From Apiospora phragmitis (Eukaryota; Ascomycota; Sordariomycetes; Amphisphaeriales; Apiosporaceae): DNA of 64,000 nt. Each line of letters begins with the position of its first letter. Position 1 is the first letter of the stretch. The position numbers and the translations under genes were made by a program. The notes under the pieces are model-generated. The model was not told the DNA's origin. It made no database searches and saw only the letters and a program-made list of their open reading frames with translations. Below, in pieces: positions 27,695-39,390 of this stretch. The DNA is taken from contig JAQQWL010000005.1 in the NCBI GenBank assembly GCA_038363925.1, positions 1,922,001-1,986,000 of the forward strand, written 5' to 3'.

Positions 27695-30600
27695 GCCGAT
27701 GACTTAACGCGCAACGAACGTAGCCACTACACGGGTCGAGGCCCTTCTACTTAAGATCCTCTGCTTGGGTCTTCGAATGATTCTACAGCTTTGCAGGACC
27801 TGGCTCCTAAAAACATCACATGGTAAATTGACTGCGGTTCGTTCGACGTGCGATGATCGATGATCACTGCCTTGTCCGTATGTCGAGTCTCCCGAGTCCC
27901 AGTCTTCCGTCTGAGCCCCTCTTGGGCAGAGAGATGTTATATATCGCATCGGGGTGCATTGACAACCTTGTGCCATGGCTCGCATAGCTGGTCTCCTGGT
28001 GCACCTGGAAAGCGGCACAGCTTCTGATCTGTATATCATCTAACTCTGTCAAAGGAAGCCCCCGTTCCTGGAAGTCGTACCGAACCCACCGCTTTCAACC
28101 CCTGGCTTTGGTATCTGATACATGATGAGATCCGAGGTTGCAACAAGAGTACTCCATCGAACGGATGGGGCCGTGGTCCCACGAATCTGCTTACAAACCT
28201 CAAGATCGTCAGGCAACAGCTCGATGGCAAAATTCTAATTTCTGACAGCTCAACCTTGTCTGCTAATTACTAACACTGCAGAAGCCGTTAAAGCCTAACT
28301 ATCGAGTCATCATGCTGCTGACTCGCAGAAATACTACGTTGAATCGTCCAGACTCCCCCACCTTTATCAACAAAAGGGCACGTCTCTTATTGTGGATGAT
28401 GGCTGTGAGGTAGCTATGCTTTCCCCCTATTCGTAGAACCACTGGGTTTTCAGCCCGATCGATTAGCCAGTGGCGACTTGGCTCCCTGGGTACCTTTACA
28501 TGTACGGCAAGAACCATGATCCATGGTTTATAGATGCATCCAGCGAAGGCACAACATCCGGGGCTTCTCAACGACCGGCCCCCTACCCGACCAACTCCCG
28601 TCAAGAGCATCTGCAGTGTAATTAGTATGCTCCGCGGAAGGAACCGAACAACTCTCAAGGCCTGGTATCACAGCATGGTTGAAATCGTACCAACGAGTTG
28701 GGGGTTAACCACCTAGCAGCTGCTGATGGATCTATACACAGGCTCGGGACGTTCCTTACCTAAGAACCCTTCTGAACCAAATGGGCCCTTGTGAAAATCA
28801 ATCATATTTTCCCAACCGTGAGGCCCATGTGAAATGTGTTCTTGTTCTCGTGCTGGGGGTAGCAAAGAGAATGGGCTTGGGAGATGTGTTTACTGCTAGA
28901 AAGGAAGGATAACCATAATACCGTCTTGAACTCAGCACAACAACATACATATGCCTGTTAGGATTGTCCGACGGAGGTCTCAAAAGAAAGAAAATAGCCT
29001 AAAAACCACTTCATAGCAGTATAACTATATCCTCGAATAAGTTGAGCTGTGTCAACACCCAACACCATCATTCATCATGAGTCCGAAGCGCAGTATGGCT
29101 ACAGTACGATCATGCCACTCGTGGCCTGGACATGGTCAAATGCCTTTTTATACTGTATGGAAACCACATCTATATGGAGGCAATTTAGAAGCTTTAGTCT
29201 GCTCATATTTTCTGAGTTTGGGTCGAACTACATAATGTCAGCGCAAGATCTGTGTTGTGATGCCATGTTTTCTCAAGTGGCGGCCACAAAATTCTATACC
29301 AACAGTGGAAAATCAAACCAATTGCAACAGAACTGCCTCGTGTCACCACATAGTTAGGTACTTTAGGTATGGATGTCCATGCAGATCACGCATCCAGATC
29401 ATCCAGTATTCCTACTGTGAAACGCAACTGTACCAATATACATCAAAGATCATCGGGAACATTGTTAGGCACTTACACTCCCACAGACAGAGATCCCGAA
29501 TTAATGTGTGTTTCTACCAAACTTCTCTCTTCTATCCATACTCCGTTACCAAACATACAACAATCGTGGGAAAACCGTGAGAGGGCTATTTCGCGTAGCC
29601 CATGGATGGTTCTACTTCCTCCGAAAGTCCATTCCCAATGCTCATATCTTACATATCTCCATGACTGTTGAAGCGCGCTTCATAAGCCCCCCGATCAGCT
29701 ACGGCTAACATGCTTGCAGTTACACGTGGTCGAAGATCTTATCAACCTGTCAGCTTCAAAGGACATGGTGGCCGAGCAAGCTTAGACGAAGCACCCTAAG
29801 GCCCCCTGGATCATGAAGTAGAACATGTGCCTAACGCTCGATCGGGTGGATGGTTGAAAGTGTTGATAGAGCCGATGGCGAAGTCCAACCAACAGATATT
29901 CCGATTTAAGCATTGGATGAGTTGAAAGGCACAGTGATAGGTATCAAAGGATATTTGCCAACTTACCCATCCTTTGTTCAGGTAGGGGAAAGAGGCATAC
30001 TGTATGTAACGGTTCTCAAAACAGACCCAATACATTAATAACAAACATAACGAGCACACGGATGCATTACGGATTCTACAGCCAGATAGATAGGTAAGGG
30101 GTTTTTGCAAGGCCCTAAGAGCAAGTGAAAATTTAATACCTTACCTTAGGCACTTAACAATCGGCACTGGCAACTGACAGGAGAGTCCGGTCAACGTAGG
30201 CAAAATCGACCAAACGGGGGATTGGAGGTAACGCGGTCAACGGAATAACGCGTGCCTGCTGCCACTGTAAACATTAGGCGCTAAGGTTTCTAAACATCGA
30301 TTGTGCATTTATTCACTTCAGAGTGATCCCAAGAAAGAAGCTACCTACTACTGTTGTCTTGTGCAGATATCGGGGAGCACTGCCACCCTTCCACCCTGCC
30401 CAAATCATATAAGTCGTCGGCGGCGATATCAGGAGTTGCACGGCGATATTAGGAGTTGCACACCAAGCTGGCAGAGTATACCGAGAGCATCTTTGTCGAT
30501 TGGCGACGTACCTACCCATGTTTATTTGGACGCGTCGATTTTGATCTTACCTTCTACTTGACGTACGCTTCACTGCCTTTTTCCACCTGCCTGCCCTGGG

Positions 30601-31053
30601 CAACACACTTCCCAATATTTCCCTACCCTCCCATAACATCAACCCCCCAACAACGGAAACCCAGATACAAGATCGTCCAGGTAAGAAGGACTCTTTCATA
30701 TATCTCTTGTTTTCATTCTATCTGCATTCGTTCTTCCTCAATCCCTCACACCACCTGTTGGTACCTTTATCAGCATCCCTCCTCCAAGTCATCATCACCA
30801 GACCCTGGAGAAGTTGGCAGGACACTCACGCAGACCTCTCTCTGTGGCGCGTTCCTGCCCAGCTCTTGCTTCACATACCCATCGGCCTTTCCAGGTCGCT
30901 GCACCCGAATCACCATCATCCAATCTACTCAGTCTCCTGCAAATCTGCTTTCCACTCCCAAACACTTCCACTCCTTCGGCTCTGCCAATCGACCTCGTCG
31001 ATCAAGCCCAAATTTTTACTGACAGCGACAAAGGTTTCTGTCACCATCTCAAG

Positions 31054-33527
31054 ATGGCACAGTCCCCTACCAAGTTCGTGCCCACGGCGGCCGAATTCAA
31101 GGCCCGACCGGCAACTATCGATGGTGCTGTCCTCGATGCCACTGTGGTCACTCGATCTCTTCCGGATGTCGACGACAAAACACTCGTCGTCGCTCTTCTT
31201 GCCGTCCCTGAGGACATGTCTGGCCCAGAGAAGCAGGGCTGGCACATCACCGACTACCTGGCCATCAAGACGATGGTTTCTGGTTTGGCCAATCCCCGTG
31301 CCCAAGCCTGGCTTTCACTGTGCGACACCGATGCTGTCGTAAAGAAGAACCCAACTGCTTATACCCATGGTTCTGAGCACCGTGTCGTTAGTTGTGCAGC
31401 TCACACTGTGAGCAATGACACAGAGGATATCGGAACTGTTGATGGCCAAGTTCCCATTGTGTTTGAGCCCGATGTTGAGAAGATCCAGTCGCGCTTCTTT
31501 GAGGAGCTTGGTAAGAAGTCATCCGCTGCCGCTGAACTGGGCTTTCCAGTGCTCGTGGTCATCTCTGGTCGCACCACCTTGGAGCAAGATATCTATCTTG
31601 CTGGTTATGACGTTGTCATCACTAGCCAGCAGATTCGTGGTGCACTGGATACACGCGCTCAGGTCACGGTTGTTACTTCTTCCTTGACTTCGGCGGGTTG
31701 GCAGGTAAACGCCTTCTTCAACGAGAACGAGGCATCATTTGCTACCAAAAAGCCTATTGACTTCTTGGCCCGACAATGTGGTGGCATCTTCTCGCGGAAC
31801 ATTGTTGATCAATTCCTTGGCTGGGAGTCACCCTTCATCGACAACGATAAGGTCGACCCTAGCAAGAAGGAAAAGGAAGCCCATCCGGGCCCTGCCATGC
31901 CCGATGCTGAGCAGATGAGAGTACGAAGCGAATTCACAAATAAGACCCATGCACTACTCGCAGCTCGACTGTTTCCGGATCACTACGATCATTCCTTCTC
32001 ATTTGGTGCAGAGACGGATACTTGGATGCACCTCATCGGCAATCGCAAGATCAAGGACATGCTTGAGACCTATCGTGAGATCTGGGACCAGCTCGACATC
32101 CTATCCCCTTCATCTGAAGATGCCAAGGATCGGCTCACCTTCCCTGGAACGGCCTTTGGTGGTAACCGTCTGTCCCAGATTTGTCACCTCAAGCATCTTG
32201 TCCAAGAGTCGTTCCCCTCCTGGCCCGGATACTACACATCATCATTTGGTCAGAATGTCCGAGCTGAGTTTGGCAAATTTCTCAGAGATCCCAACCCGAC
32301 CGACATAGACTGCCATGTTATCTTCAGTATTGTCGAGTACCGCATGACCACTATGATCCTCGGCGATCTGCTCATCAAGTACGCAGGACTTGATCTTATT
32401 TGGGCTCAGCGTTGCCGTGATTGGGATGAGCTTCGCTACGACGGAATGATAGAGAAGCAAGAAGTCAGTCCGAAGGAGGCGGCCACAGCAGCAAGAGTGA
32501 TGGGTACAATATATCGCGCTTTTCCGTTCTTCTACATCCCACCTGGTCGGGAGTTGGATAGCTCGAAACTGCATCATCAGCAGCCTCCCAGAATCTCACG
32601 ATATCTAGCCATCGGTTTGACATTGCGCTACCGCGAGCTAGGTCCGGACCTGGATGCCGCTGTTGATAGAGTAATGAAGAGTAAGTCCCATCGTGATCCC
32701 GAATTTCACTATTCCATGACGAGGTTACTAACACTGCTGCAGTGATTGAGCAGATCAAGGATAAGCAGGTCCAGCTTTTAATGGATGATGAGGATCTTCG
32801 CAAGAAGGCCGCGGCTTGGTGGAAGTCGATTGAACAGGAGGTCACCTCGGAAGTTTCAGTGCCCGAGCATCAGCTTGCTGCCAACTCCGTGCCTTCGCTT
32901 CCTGAGTTATCTGCCCCCAAAGCCGATGGTAGCGGACAAGACACTATTGTGGCAGAGGCTGAAGCTCAACCCCCCGAGCAGCCCGCCACTCCTAGCGGCA
33001 ATGATGGAATGGGACAGGACTCCTCCCCCATCTTCAAGATTCAGCAGAGCGTTTCGCCAAAGATCAAGATCGAGTCTCCCGCCTTCAAGACTGACACACC
33101 CGACCTTGTTGACGTTCGCGAAGCTGGCCCGTCTCTTCTTGATGATGATGACAACCTTCCCCCCCATCTACGAAAGGTTTGGAAGCCCAAGCCAGCCAGA
33201 ACTGTGGAGGCTAAGCCCGCCGTTGTCGAAGAGAGCACTGAGCGCGCGGCACTTGAGGAGGAAGTCGCCGTCCATCACTTTACCATCCCAGAGGATAGTG
33301 CAGTGAAGGAAGCCGAACACTTTACCATCCCCAAAGATAGTGTAGTGGAGCAAGCCCAGCACGACCCGATCAAGCTGGGTGCGACTGAGCCAGACTTCAC
33401 CCACGACGAGAGCCCCGAGCTCGAGTTATCTGCTGCCACCAAGGTCGACGTCCCTGAGGTTGATAAGAGCCTGCCCCCTCACCTTAGAGGTAAAGGTAAC
33501 CCTGTCACCACTCCTTCTTACCACTAA
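31054..33527 (+). CDS. Conserved fungal protein with possible inactive caspase-like core; LPPHLR motifs
   Basis: Two exons, 31054-32680 and 32743-33527, are split by a 62-nt intron with a TTACTAAC branch site and give 803 residues. ATG 31054 is chosen because the open frame before it looks like leader sequence. I know no characterised homolog. Residues 40-220 have the layout of an alpha/beta caspase- or legumain-like domain: a strand PVLVVISGRTT (166-175), then YLAG, then VTVVTSSLTSAGWQVN (204-219). In active relatives I would expect a His after the Gly and a Cys before the Gly-Trp. Here they read SGR and TSSLTSAGW, so it would be inactive. Residues from about 560 are disordered, acidic and Pro-rich, with DDNLPPHLRKVW and KSLPPHLRGKG, and a short repeat of HFTIP(E/K)DS. 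The fold assignment is inference. Confidence 0.8.
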
Positions 33528-34270
33528 ATGCTTCCTTCCCTTTGCTTGGAACGAGTTGAGCACGATCGTTCAAGACGTCAGAAGGTGCAAATGGACTGGA
33601 TTTGAGATGAGGTGCGCAATGTGCAGTTGTTGTTATTGTTGCTGTGGCCAGTGAAGGGTCGCACGCCTTTGGGAGCGTGCATTGGCAAGGGCCACTGAAT
33701 TGATGATAGAAAGGCCACACAGATTGTTTTGCCGCGATTTGGCGTCGACAGGAATAATTTGCAGCTGGCCATAGTCGAGTACGGCGAGTCTAGACAGGTC
33801 CATAATGCAGCTTGTTTTCTGATAACCATGATGTCCCATTGTGAACGCCTCCGTTTGTTGTCCATGGAACTACACTCTAAGAAGACTGCATAAATAGATG
33901 TGATATGAATACTGTAGATGACCTATGTCTGCGTCAACACTGATTCTCCGCTTTATATTTAGGTCATACTTATAGAAATCGAAGGTCTCGATGATCTAGT
34001 ACACAATACCTTACTAGAAAAGAACGTATAGAATCACTTGTACCGGAAAGCCATGCGTGTGGATGAATCATAGGGTTTTGGGCGTGTGGATGAATCATAG
34101 GGTTTTGGGCGTGTGAGGAGCCTTACGCTACTCATTGCAGCTTTACATATGAGATTGGAACTAATGAGCTGGCATGAACTCACCGTGGTGGCGTATGCTA
34201 TATTCATGTACTTCAAGTATGCTTTTTCTTTCCGATTCCCTCCTATGTACTTTTATATTTTCGATTCGTA
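33528..34270. other. Convergent intergenic region
   Basis: This 743-bp stretch lies between two convergent genes. It should hold both 3' UTRs. Apart from a 27-bp tandem duplication I see nothing in it. Confidence 0.6.
34055..34108. repeat. Tandem duplication, 2 x 27 bp
   Basis: The unit starts GCGTGTGGATGAATC and ends GGTTTTGG. The two copies are identical and adjacent, and a third copy starts (GCGTGTG) but diverges. It lies in the 3' flank of the methyltransferase-like gene. Confidence 0.9.
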
Positions 34271-35671
34271 CTAAGCGGCGGTAGCAGTCGGTTCCGCGCC
34301 GCCGTCATCTTTCGGCGGCGCCCGCTTACCCCGCTGGTAGACGAAGAGGGCCTCGTCCTTGCCGGGAAAGCTGGGCAGCGGCACCTGGGCGACCTTGACC
34401 CAGGCGGGCGCCTCCTGCGCCATGAACTCGTCCATGCTGCGGTCGCGGAAGCCCGTGTAGCCGTTGTGGTTCTGCGTGCCGGCGACGGCGAGCGTGTCGC
34501 CCCGGTAGGCTTGCAGGAGGTTGCGCGTGAAGCCGCCCTCGGCGCCGCCCGCCACGCCCCCGCCCACGATCGGGTACACGAGCAGGAGCACGGCGTCCTG
34601 GCCGCCTTGGTGCGACTGCAGGTAGGCGACGCCGTCGGCTACGAGCGTGTCGGGGACCCAGTTGGCGCGCCAGGCGCTTTGGGCGTTGTCGATGGGGATG
34701 ATCTTTTGTGGTGCTTTTTCTTGGTCTTTTGGCTGTGGTTTTGATGCTGCTGATGATGATTTCGGTGTTGTTGTTGTGGTAGTAGTAGTGGAAGAAGAGA
34801 GGGAAGAAGGGCAGCAGTACTGCCGCAGCATGAATGTCCAGTACCCGTTCCCAGACCCGACGTCGAGGACGTTGCGGCCGGCCGCGACCTCCTTGAGGAT
34901 GGCCAGCGCCTCGTGCGAGGGGCACACGCAGCCGAAGTGGTGCATGAGCACGGGCAGCACATGGTGGGCGCTGCGGACGGCCTCGGACTCGGGGCTTGGC
35001 CCGGCCCACTCGAGGTTCCAACACGCCCACTCGAGGAAGGTCAGGTACGGGTTGCGGCCGGGGACCGCGCCGGCCTTCTTGAGGCGCGGGATCTGCAGGG
35101 CGGGGCGCGCCGGGTGCAGGTACCGCTTCGCGAGCAGGTGCGCCGCGATCGAGGCCCGCAGCGAGTTCTTCTTGGCGTTCAGGGCGAAGGTTTTAAGGAT
35201 GTTGGGCGTCGCCGTCGTTGGGCTGAAGATGGAGAGGTAGGTGTCTATGTCGGGTCGCGGGGGCGGCGCGGCGGGCTTCCCCAATTCGGCCTTTTTGGGA
35301 GCTTGCTGCTGCTGTTGCTGTGATTCTGTCGTCGTTGGCGAGCTATTGTTGTTGTTGTTGTTGTCGTCGTCGACGTCGGAAGGAGGAGAAAGATCGCGGT
35401 ACCAGGTATGTAGCCCGTTGGCGCCCCCCATGCCAATGACATGCTGGACCTGCGCCAGCGTCACGGAGACGATGGCGTGGTAGACGTATGCATCGCGCGG
35501 GGGCAGGTTGAAGGAGACGGCGATGGCCGAGGCGAATTCGTCCTTGTCGAGGAACGCGGCCGCCCGCTCGTGGAGCACGGTGTCGGCGATGTAGGCTACG
35601 GGGTCCCAGGCCGACTTGGAGTCCTCGCAGTACCTGAAAGGCTTCGTGGCGGCGGCCCTACTCGGTGCCAT
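34271..35671 (-). CDS. SAM-dependent methyltransferase-like protein
   Basis: Intact single-exon gene of 466 residues. A class I methyltransferase motif I is visible at 268-278 (VLDVGSGNGYW), following a helix-rich region (155-265). After it comes a long Ser/Thr/Lys-rich insertion (286-325), then KIIPIDN with an acidic residue at the position of motif II. LLVYPIVGGG and TLAVAGTQN are later strands of the fold. An N-terminal domain (1-95) is followed by Asn, Thr and Gln runs (104-123). The family occurs in moulds as uncharacterised proteins with no known substrate. The start ATG gives MAPSRAAATK and the stop is TAA at 34271-34273. Very high GC3 in the domains contrasts with AAC/CAA/ACT runs in the linkers. 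The substrate cannot be inferred. Confidence 0.8.
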   Translation of the reverse strand: MAPSRAAATKPFRYCEDSKSAWDPVAYIADTVLHERAAAFLDKDEFASAIAVSFNLPPRDAYVYHAIVSVTLAQVQHVIGMGGANGLHTWYRDLSPPSDVDDDNNNNNNSSPTTTESQQQQQQAPKKAELGKPAAPPPRPDIDTYLSIFSPTTATPNILKTFALNAKKNSLRASIAAHLLAKRYLHPARPALQIPRLKKAGAVPGRNPYLTFLEWACWNLEWAGPSPESEAVRSAHHVLPVLMHHFGCVCPSHEALAILKEVAAGRNVLDVGSGNGYWTFMLRQYCCPSSLSSSTTTTTTTTPKSSSAASKPQPKDQEKAPQKIIPIDNAQSAWRANWVPDTLVADGVAYLQSHQGGQDAVLLLVYPIVGGGVAGGAEGGFTRNLLQAYRGDTLAVAGTQNHNGYTGFRDRSMDEFMAQEAPAWVKVAQVPLPSFPGKDEALFVYQRGKRAPPKDDGGAEPTATAA

Positions 35672-36154
35672 GATGTCGTTCGTTGGATGATACGATACGC
35701 CTCTCTGAAAAGACCCCCTCCAACTGCCTTGTACCTCGCGATCAGTCCTATACGTTTCGAGACCTGCCTAGGTATGCTGTCTATAGATGAGGCACCTGTG
35801 GAAGAAAGTGGGGGAGGGGCAGTTTTTTTGGGGTGTAAGTAAACTGGGTCCTGTTCCATGACGCACTAAGGTTAACCTAGTACATAGTTCGGACTTACAG
35901 GCTGCTGGGTATATCGTCAAAGTATACAGATCCTTATGCATTAATTACGTCCAACCAGGACAAGATCCCAGCCAACGTTGGGGTGCTTGCTGTAATCCAT
36001 CGAGTCATGGGGAAAAGCAACCTTTAGGTGGTAAAACCAATGTCTAAACTTATTGGGGTATCGTGTGGTCTAGTTAATCCGTTCTCTCGTGAGCTTCGTA
36101 TACGGGATACAGTAATACATATCATGTTACAATGTGCTTTCCAAAATCCATTCA
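35672..36154. other. Intergenic region
   Basis: This is 483 bp between two minus-strand genes. It serves as promoter of the methyltransferase-like gene and 3' region of the glycosyltransferase gene. No distinct element seen. Confidence 0.5.
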
Positions 36155-37833
36155 TTAAAACATCCTCTTGGTGCTCGGCCGGAGCCACTCGACGACCTCG
36201 CAGTTGTTTTCCAGGCCAAACTGCTCGATGCGGTCCATATTCCACCCGGACACGAACCGGCTCTGCTCCACCGACCACGTCTGGCCCTCGGGCAGGCCCG
36301 GCGCGCCTCCCTCTACTTCGGGGGAGCGCGACACGCCCACGACGGCGGCTTCGGCCAGGCGACAGGTGTCGAGGTGCCAAAACCATTGGAGGCACCTTGT
36401 ATCCTCGACGCAAAACTTGGCACATTCGTTGTAGTCCTTGGTCATGGCCGTCTGGTACTCGCCCCAGCCTCGGTTGTCCCAGTCGACGGCAACTTCCCTG
36501 GCTGCAGGGCCTTGTACAGCATGCTCATGCTCCCATGCATCTCGATAGAGGAGAGGTCTCTGTGTTGATGTTGTTAGCAAAAGAACGTGGCGAATGTGTG
36601 CCAAGGGATGAGAATTGAGACTGCACAGGGGAGATTCGAATGTCTTACATCGCGGTTTCTCCTAACGTGTTCCCACTTCCAGAAATCAACCATGTATTCG
36701 GGCTTCATCTTGTGCATCGTCAACATGGGTTGGCACCAGTGTCGGTGGCCAAAGGGGATATTATGCGGTGCATTCGGGCTGAACATGGGCCAGAGGCCGG
36801 AGATGGCCACGCCCGCGCTGAAAAGAGCCCATCCGAGCACGGAATCCCCACAGCACTCGTGCCGCAACAGCTCGAGCCATCGATGGCTCAGGGGGGCCTC
36901 GATGTAATCACCATCCTTCCCGACCTTGCGCACCAGCAGTTTTTTCATGGCGCCGCGGCTGAGCACGTAGCCCGGCCCACCATTGGCGAAGAACGTCACC
37001 TCGTCCGCATCGGTATGGCGGCCGGGCGAGGGGCTTCCCATGTAGATGGGCGTGTCGGCGTCGAGGTTCTCGAGGAGGCGGAAGACGTTGTCCCACACCA
37101 CGTACGTGTCCGACTCGTAGAAGAAGTACCAGCGCTTGTTGGGGCGCAGCGCCCAGGCCTGCTCGATCTCGGGCAGGAATTTGTACTTGTCGATGATCCA
37201 GCCGTTCACCTCGGGCCTCGGTTCGCCCGGCCGGAGCGCGGTGCCGTTCTCGTTGAGGCTGTGCAGGGTGAGGTAGTTGATGAAGTCGGGGTTGTCCTGG
37301 CGGTACGAGGCGGGCGTGGTCGCGATCACGTCGTAGACGTGGCGGCCGGAGATGGTCTCCTCGTAGTCGGAGAATATGAGCAGATCCTCGAGGCAGGCCG
37401 AGACGCTCGCGAGCTGCGACTCGACGCGCGCGGGCTGGTCGCCATGGCCGAACTTGAGGACCGGCTGCACCAGGTTGGCCAGCTTCTGCTGCGGGAAGGA
37501 GCGGCACAGGTCGTCGTCGGTGACGGCGCCTATGTCGGGGAAGGCGACGGGGTGGAAGCTGCTCGTCGTCTCCCAGGGCAGGAACTCGGGACGGCGGCTG
37601 CCATCTTCGCTAGGCGGCGCCTGCTCCGGAGGGCCGCTCTTCTTGCGCGAGCCGATGGTGTAGCCAAAGGGCCGGTGTGTGTCGGAGATGAAGATGGAGG
37701 AGAGCAAAAGCGCAATGCAGGCGGCGGCGATGACGAGCCCCAGCATGCGCTGTAGTCGCAAGTTCAGTCCGACCTCGCGCCCGCCTAGTATCATACTGTT
37801 GCTACTCCAACTCTTAATCCACGCCCACGGCAT
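36155..37833 (-). CDS. GT31/Fringe-like type II membrane glycosyltransferase with C-terminal Cys-rich module
   Basis: Exons 37833-36649 and 36559-36155 join in phase 0 across an 89-nt intron and give 529 residues. A short cytosolic N-terminus is followed by one membrane span (MLGLVIAAACIALLLSSIFI) and a luminal stalk. The catalytic region contains WYFFYESDTYVVWDNV, where ESD stands for the DxD-type metal/nucleotide-sugar site, then IYMGSP and FFANGGPGYVLSRGAM, as in Fringe-like GT31 enzymes. After the intron comes CAKFCVEDTRCLQWFWHLDTC, which resembles a PAN/apple-like disulfide module. The likely role is addition of a sugar to glycans in the Golgi; donor and acceptor are unknown. ATG 37833 (MPWAWIKSW) is preferred over an in-frame start at 37953, because the extra 40 residues come from a poly-A-rich leader. 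Confidence 0.85.
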
Positions 37834-39390
37834 TGAAAGGGAAGGGTCGTTTTTTTTTTTCCTTTTTAAACTTTTATATATCTTTCCTATCTCGTGGGCA
37901 AGTTGGAGGGGCCGATCTCTTATACAATTAACAGCGACATTCGCACGTGGCACAGAAGCTAGGCAGCGAGCGTCGTGTAATTCGGCATGGATTCAATGAT
38001 ATGCAAGGAGAAGGCGCTCATTAGGGGAAGGGGAAGAAAGCACCAGGAGATTTGCTGGATCACAGGGGACCAACGACTTGCGCCGCAAAGGAGCCCAACG
38101 TCAGAAAAGAGGACGCCTTGCGGTATCGAGATTCCATGGCATTTTTCTTGTGACTGTGTAACCGAAGCTCTCCAAGCCCACTTGTTTAGGTACTTTTCTT
38201 CAAGTGTCTTGTCCGCTTCCATGGGTTCGATCCCCTCCCACTGTCAGCCCCGGACTGCCAGTGGAGCAATAGCATCACTTACAGGCCAGAACCAGGCAAG
38301 CAACTCACTCTTTCCAACGCTTTCCGCGAACGGCTTCTCCACCTGTCGGAAATCGGAACCCACGACATCTGACCTGGACTACAAAGGACTATGGTTAGCT
38401 GGGTCTACAGTGCCGCAATCCTGCCTCGATCTCCAATCAGGGCGCCTAATTCTACGGTAACTCTAACTGTTCCGGGCGCTGCCGCCGCATGGTACGAGGC
38501 TTAGCGCTATTCTTCAAAGATAACCCTCCAAGTGCTGGCTCCGATTGCTGACATCAATATCCGACGACTTGGAGCGTTTGGCAAGGGGGTACTCCTACTA
38601 ATCAAAGCGATCCGTCCTACCCGCGACACTGACAGTTCGTCTGGTGTCTTATTTTAGTTGACTTCCCTCGTCCCGGCTGCCTGGGGTGGCTTAACCTAAA
38701 CATCTGCCCACCGACTTTCAAAGTCCATACCTGCAATTTGATATTAACTACCAGTAACACCTGTTGACTCCGGCCCCAAAATCTGCCAACCGCTTTTGCC
38801 CTCAAATATGGTCGATGTTGCTGCCTTGGGAACTTGCGACTTTATTGGATTTTTCAGCCGCATATCTAATTCTAAATTTACCAGGGGCGGGCAGTTCAAA
38901 AGACCAGTGGATATCGTGTACCAGTTTAGGCTCCCGTTTCCCGAGGGAGCACGGACAAACCCCAGTGGCCCAGTCATGTGGGCGACACGATCTAAAATAG
39001 CGACGCACGAGACACCTTATGAACCTTCTTCTACATATCGCCATTCTCAATGGCTTTTGCCCGTCGTCGCAAATGCGCTGGCTACAATATATACGAGTAT
39101 ACATATACCTTGCCTACGCTTGATATTCTCTCTCTCTCTTCATTGATTATTCCAGCGCAGTATCGCAGGATCAGATGAATGGATTATGACGGGAGCCCAG
39201 GATCTGCGCAGTGTTCTTCGTGCTGTGTCCCGTATCCCTACCTAGATCAGTTTCGTAAATGACTTATGTATGGTAAAGGACCTCCATGCCACCGCTGACC
39301 GCGCAACGCGCCCTGAGCGCGAACTTCTTTACGCGTACAATAACGCGCCTCAATTGAACTGTCTTGTAGCCAGCACGAACACACAACACC
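37834..39390. other. Divergent intergenic region
   Basis: About 1.55 kb between divergent genes (glycosyltransferase minus, triple RNase HI N-terminal protein plus). It should contain both promoters. A T10/A-rich run lies at 37848-37860. No ORF of note. Confidence 0.5.

Larger units (their letters stand above)
24333..31053. other. Gene-poor interval of about 6.7 kb
   Basis: No convincing conserved gene is visible. It contains a (CTG)n tract at 25081-25106, a TATA-like element at 27344-27350 with a weak small-ORF candidate behind it, and from about 30480 the pyrimidine-rich leader of the plus-strand gene that starts at 31054. A CAG|GTAAGA donor at 30680/30681 with acceptors near 30772 or 30801 suggests an intron in that leader. 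Confidence 0.5.

Noticed and set aside
36640..37755. 371-codon plus-strand open frame
   Set aside because: It lies fully antisense to the glycosyltransferase gene. The composition is typical of the shadow frame of a GC-rich gene, and there is no family resemblance.
38219..38240. GGGTTCGATCCC resembling a tRNA T-arm
   Set aside because: No acceptor stem, D-arm or anticodon arm could be placed around it.
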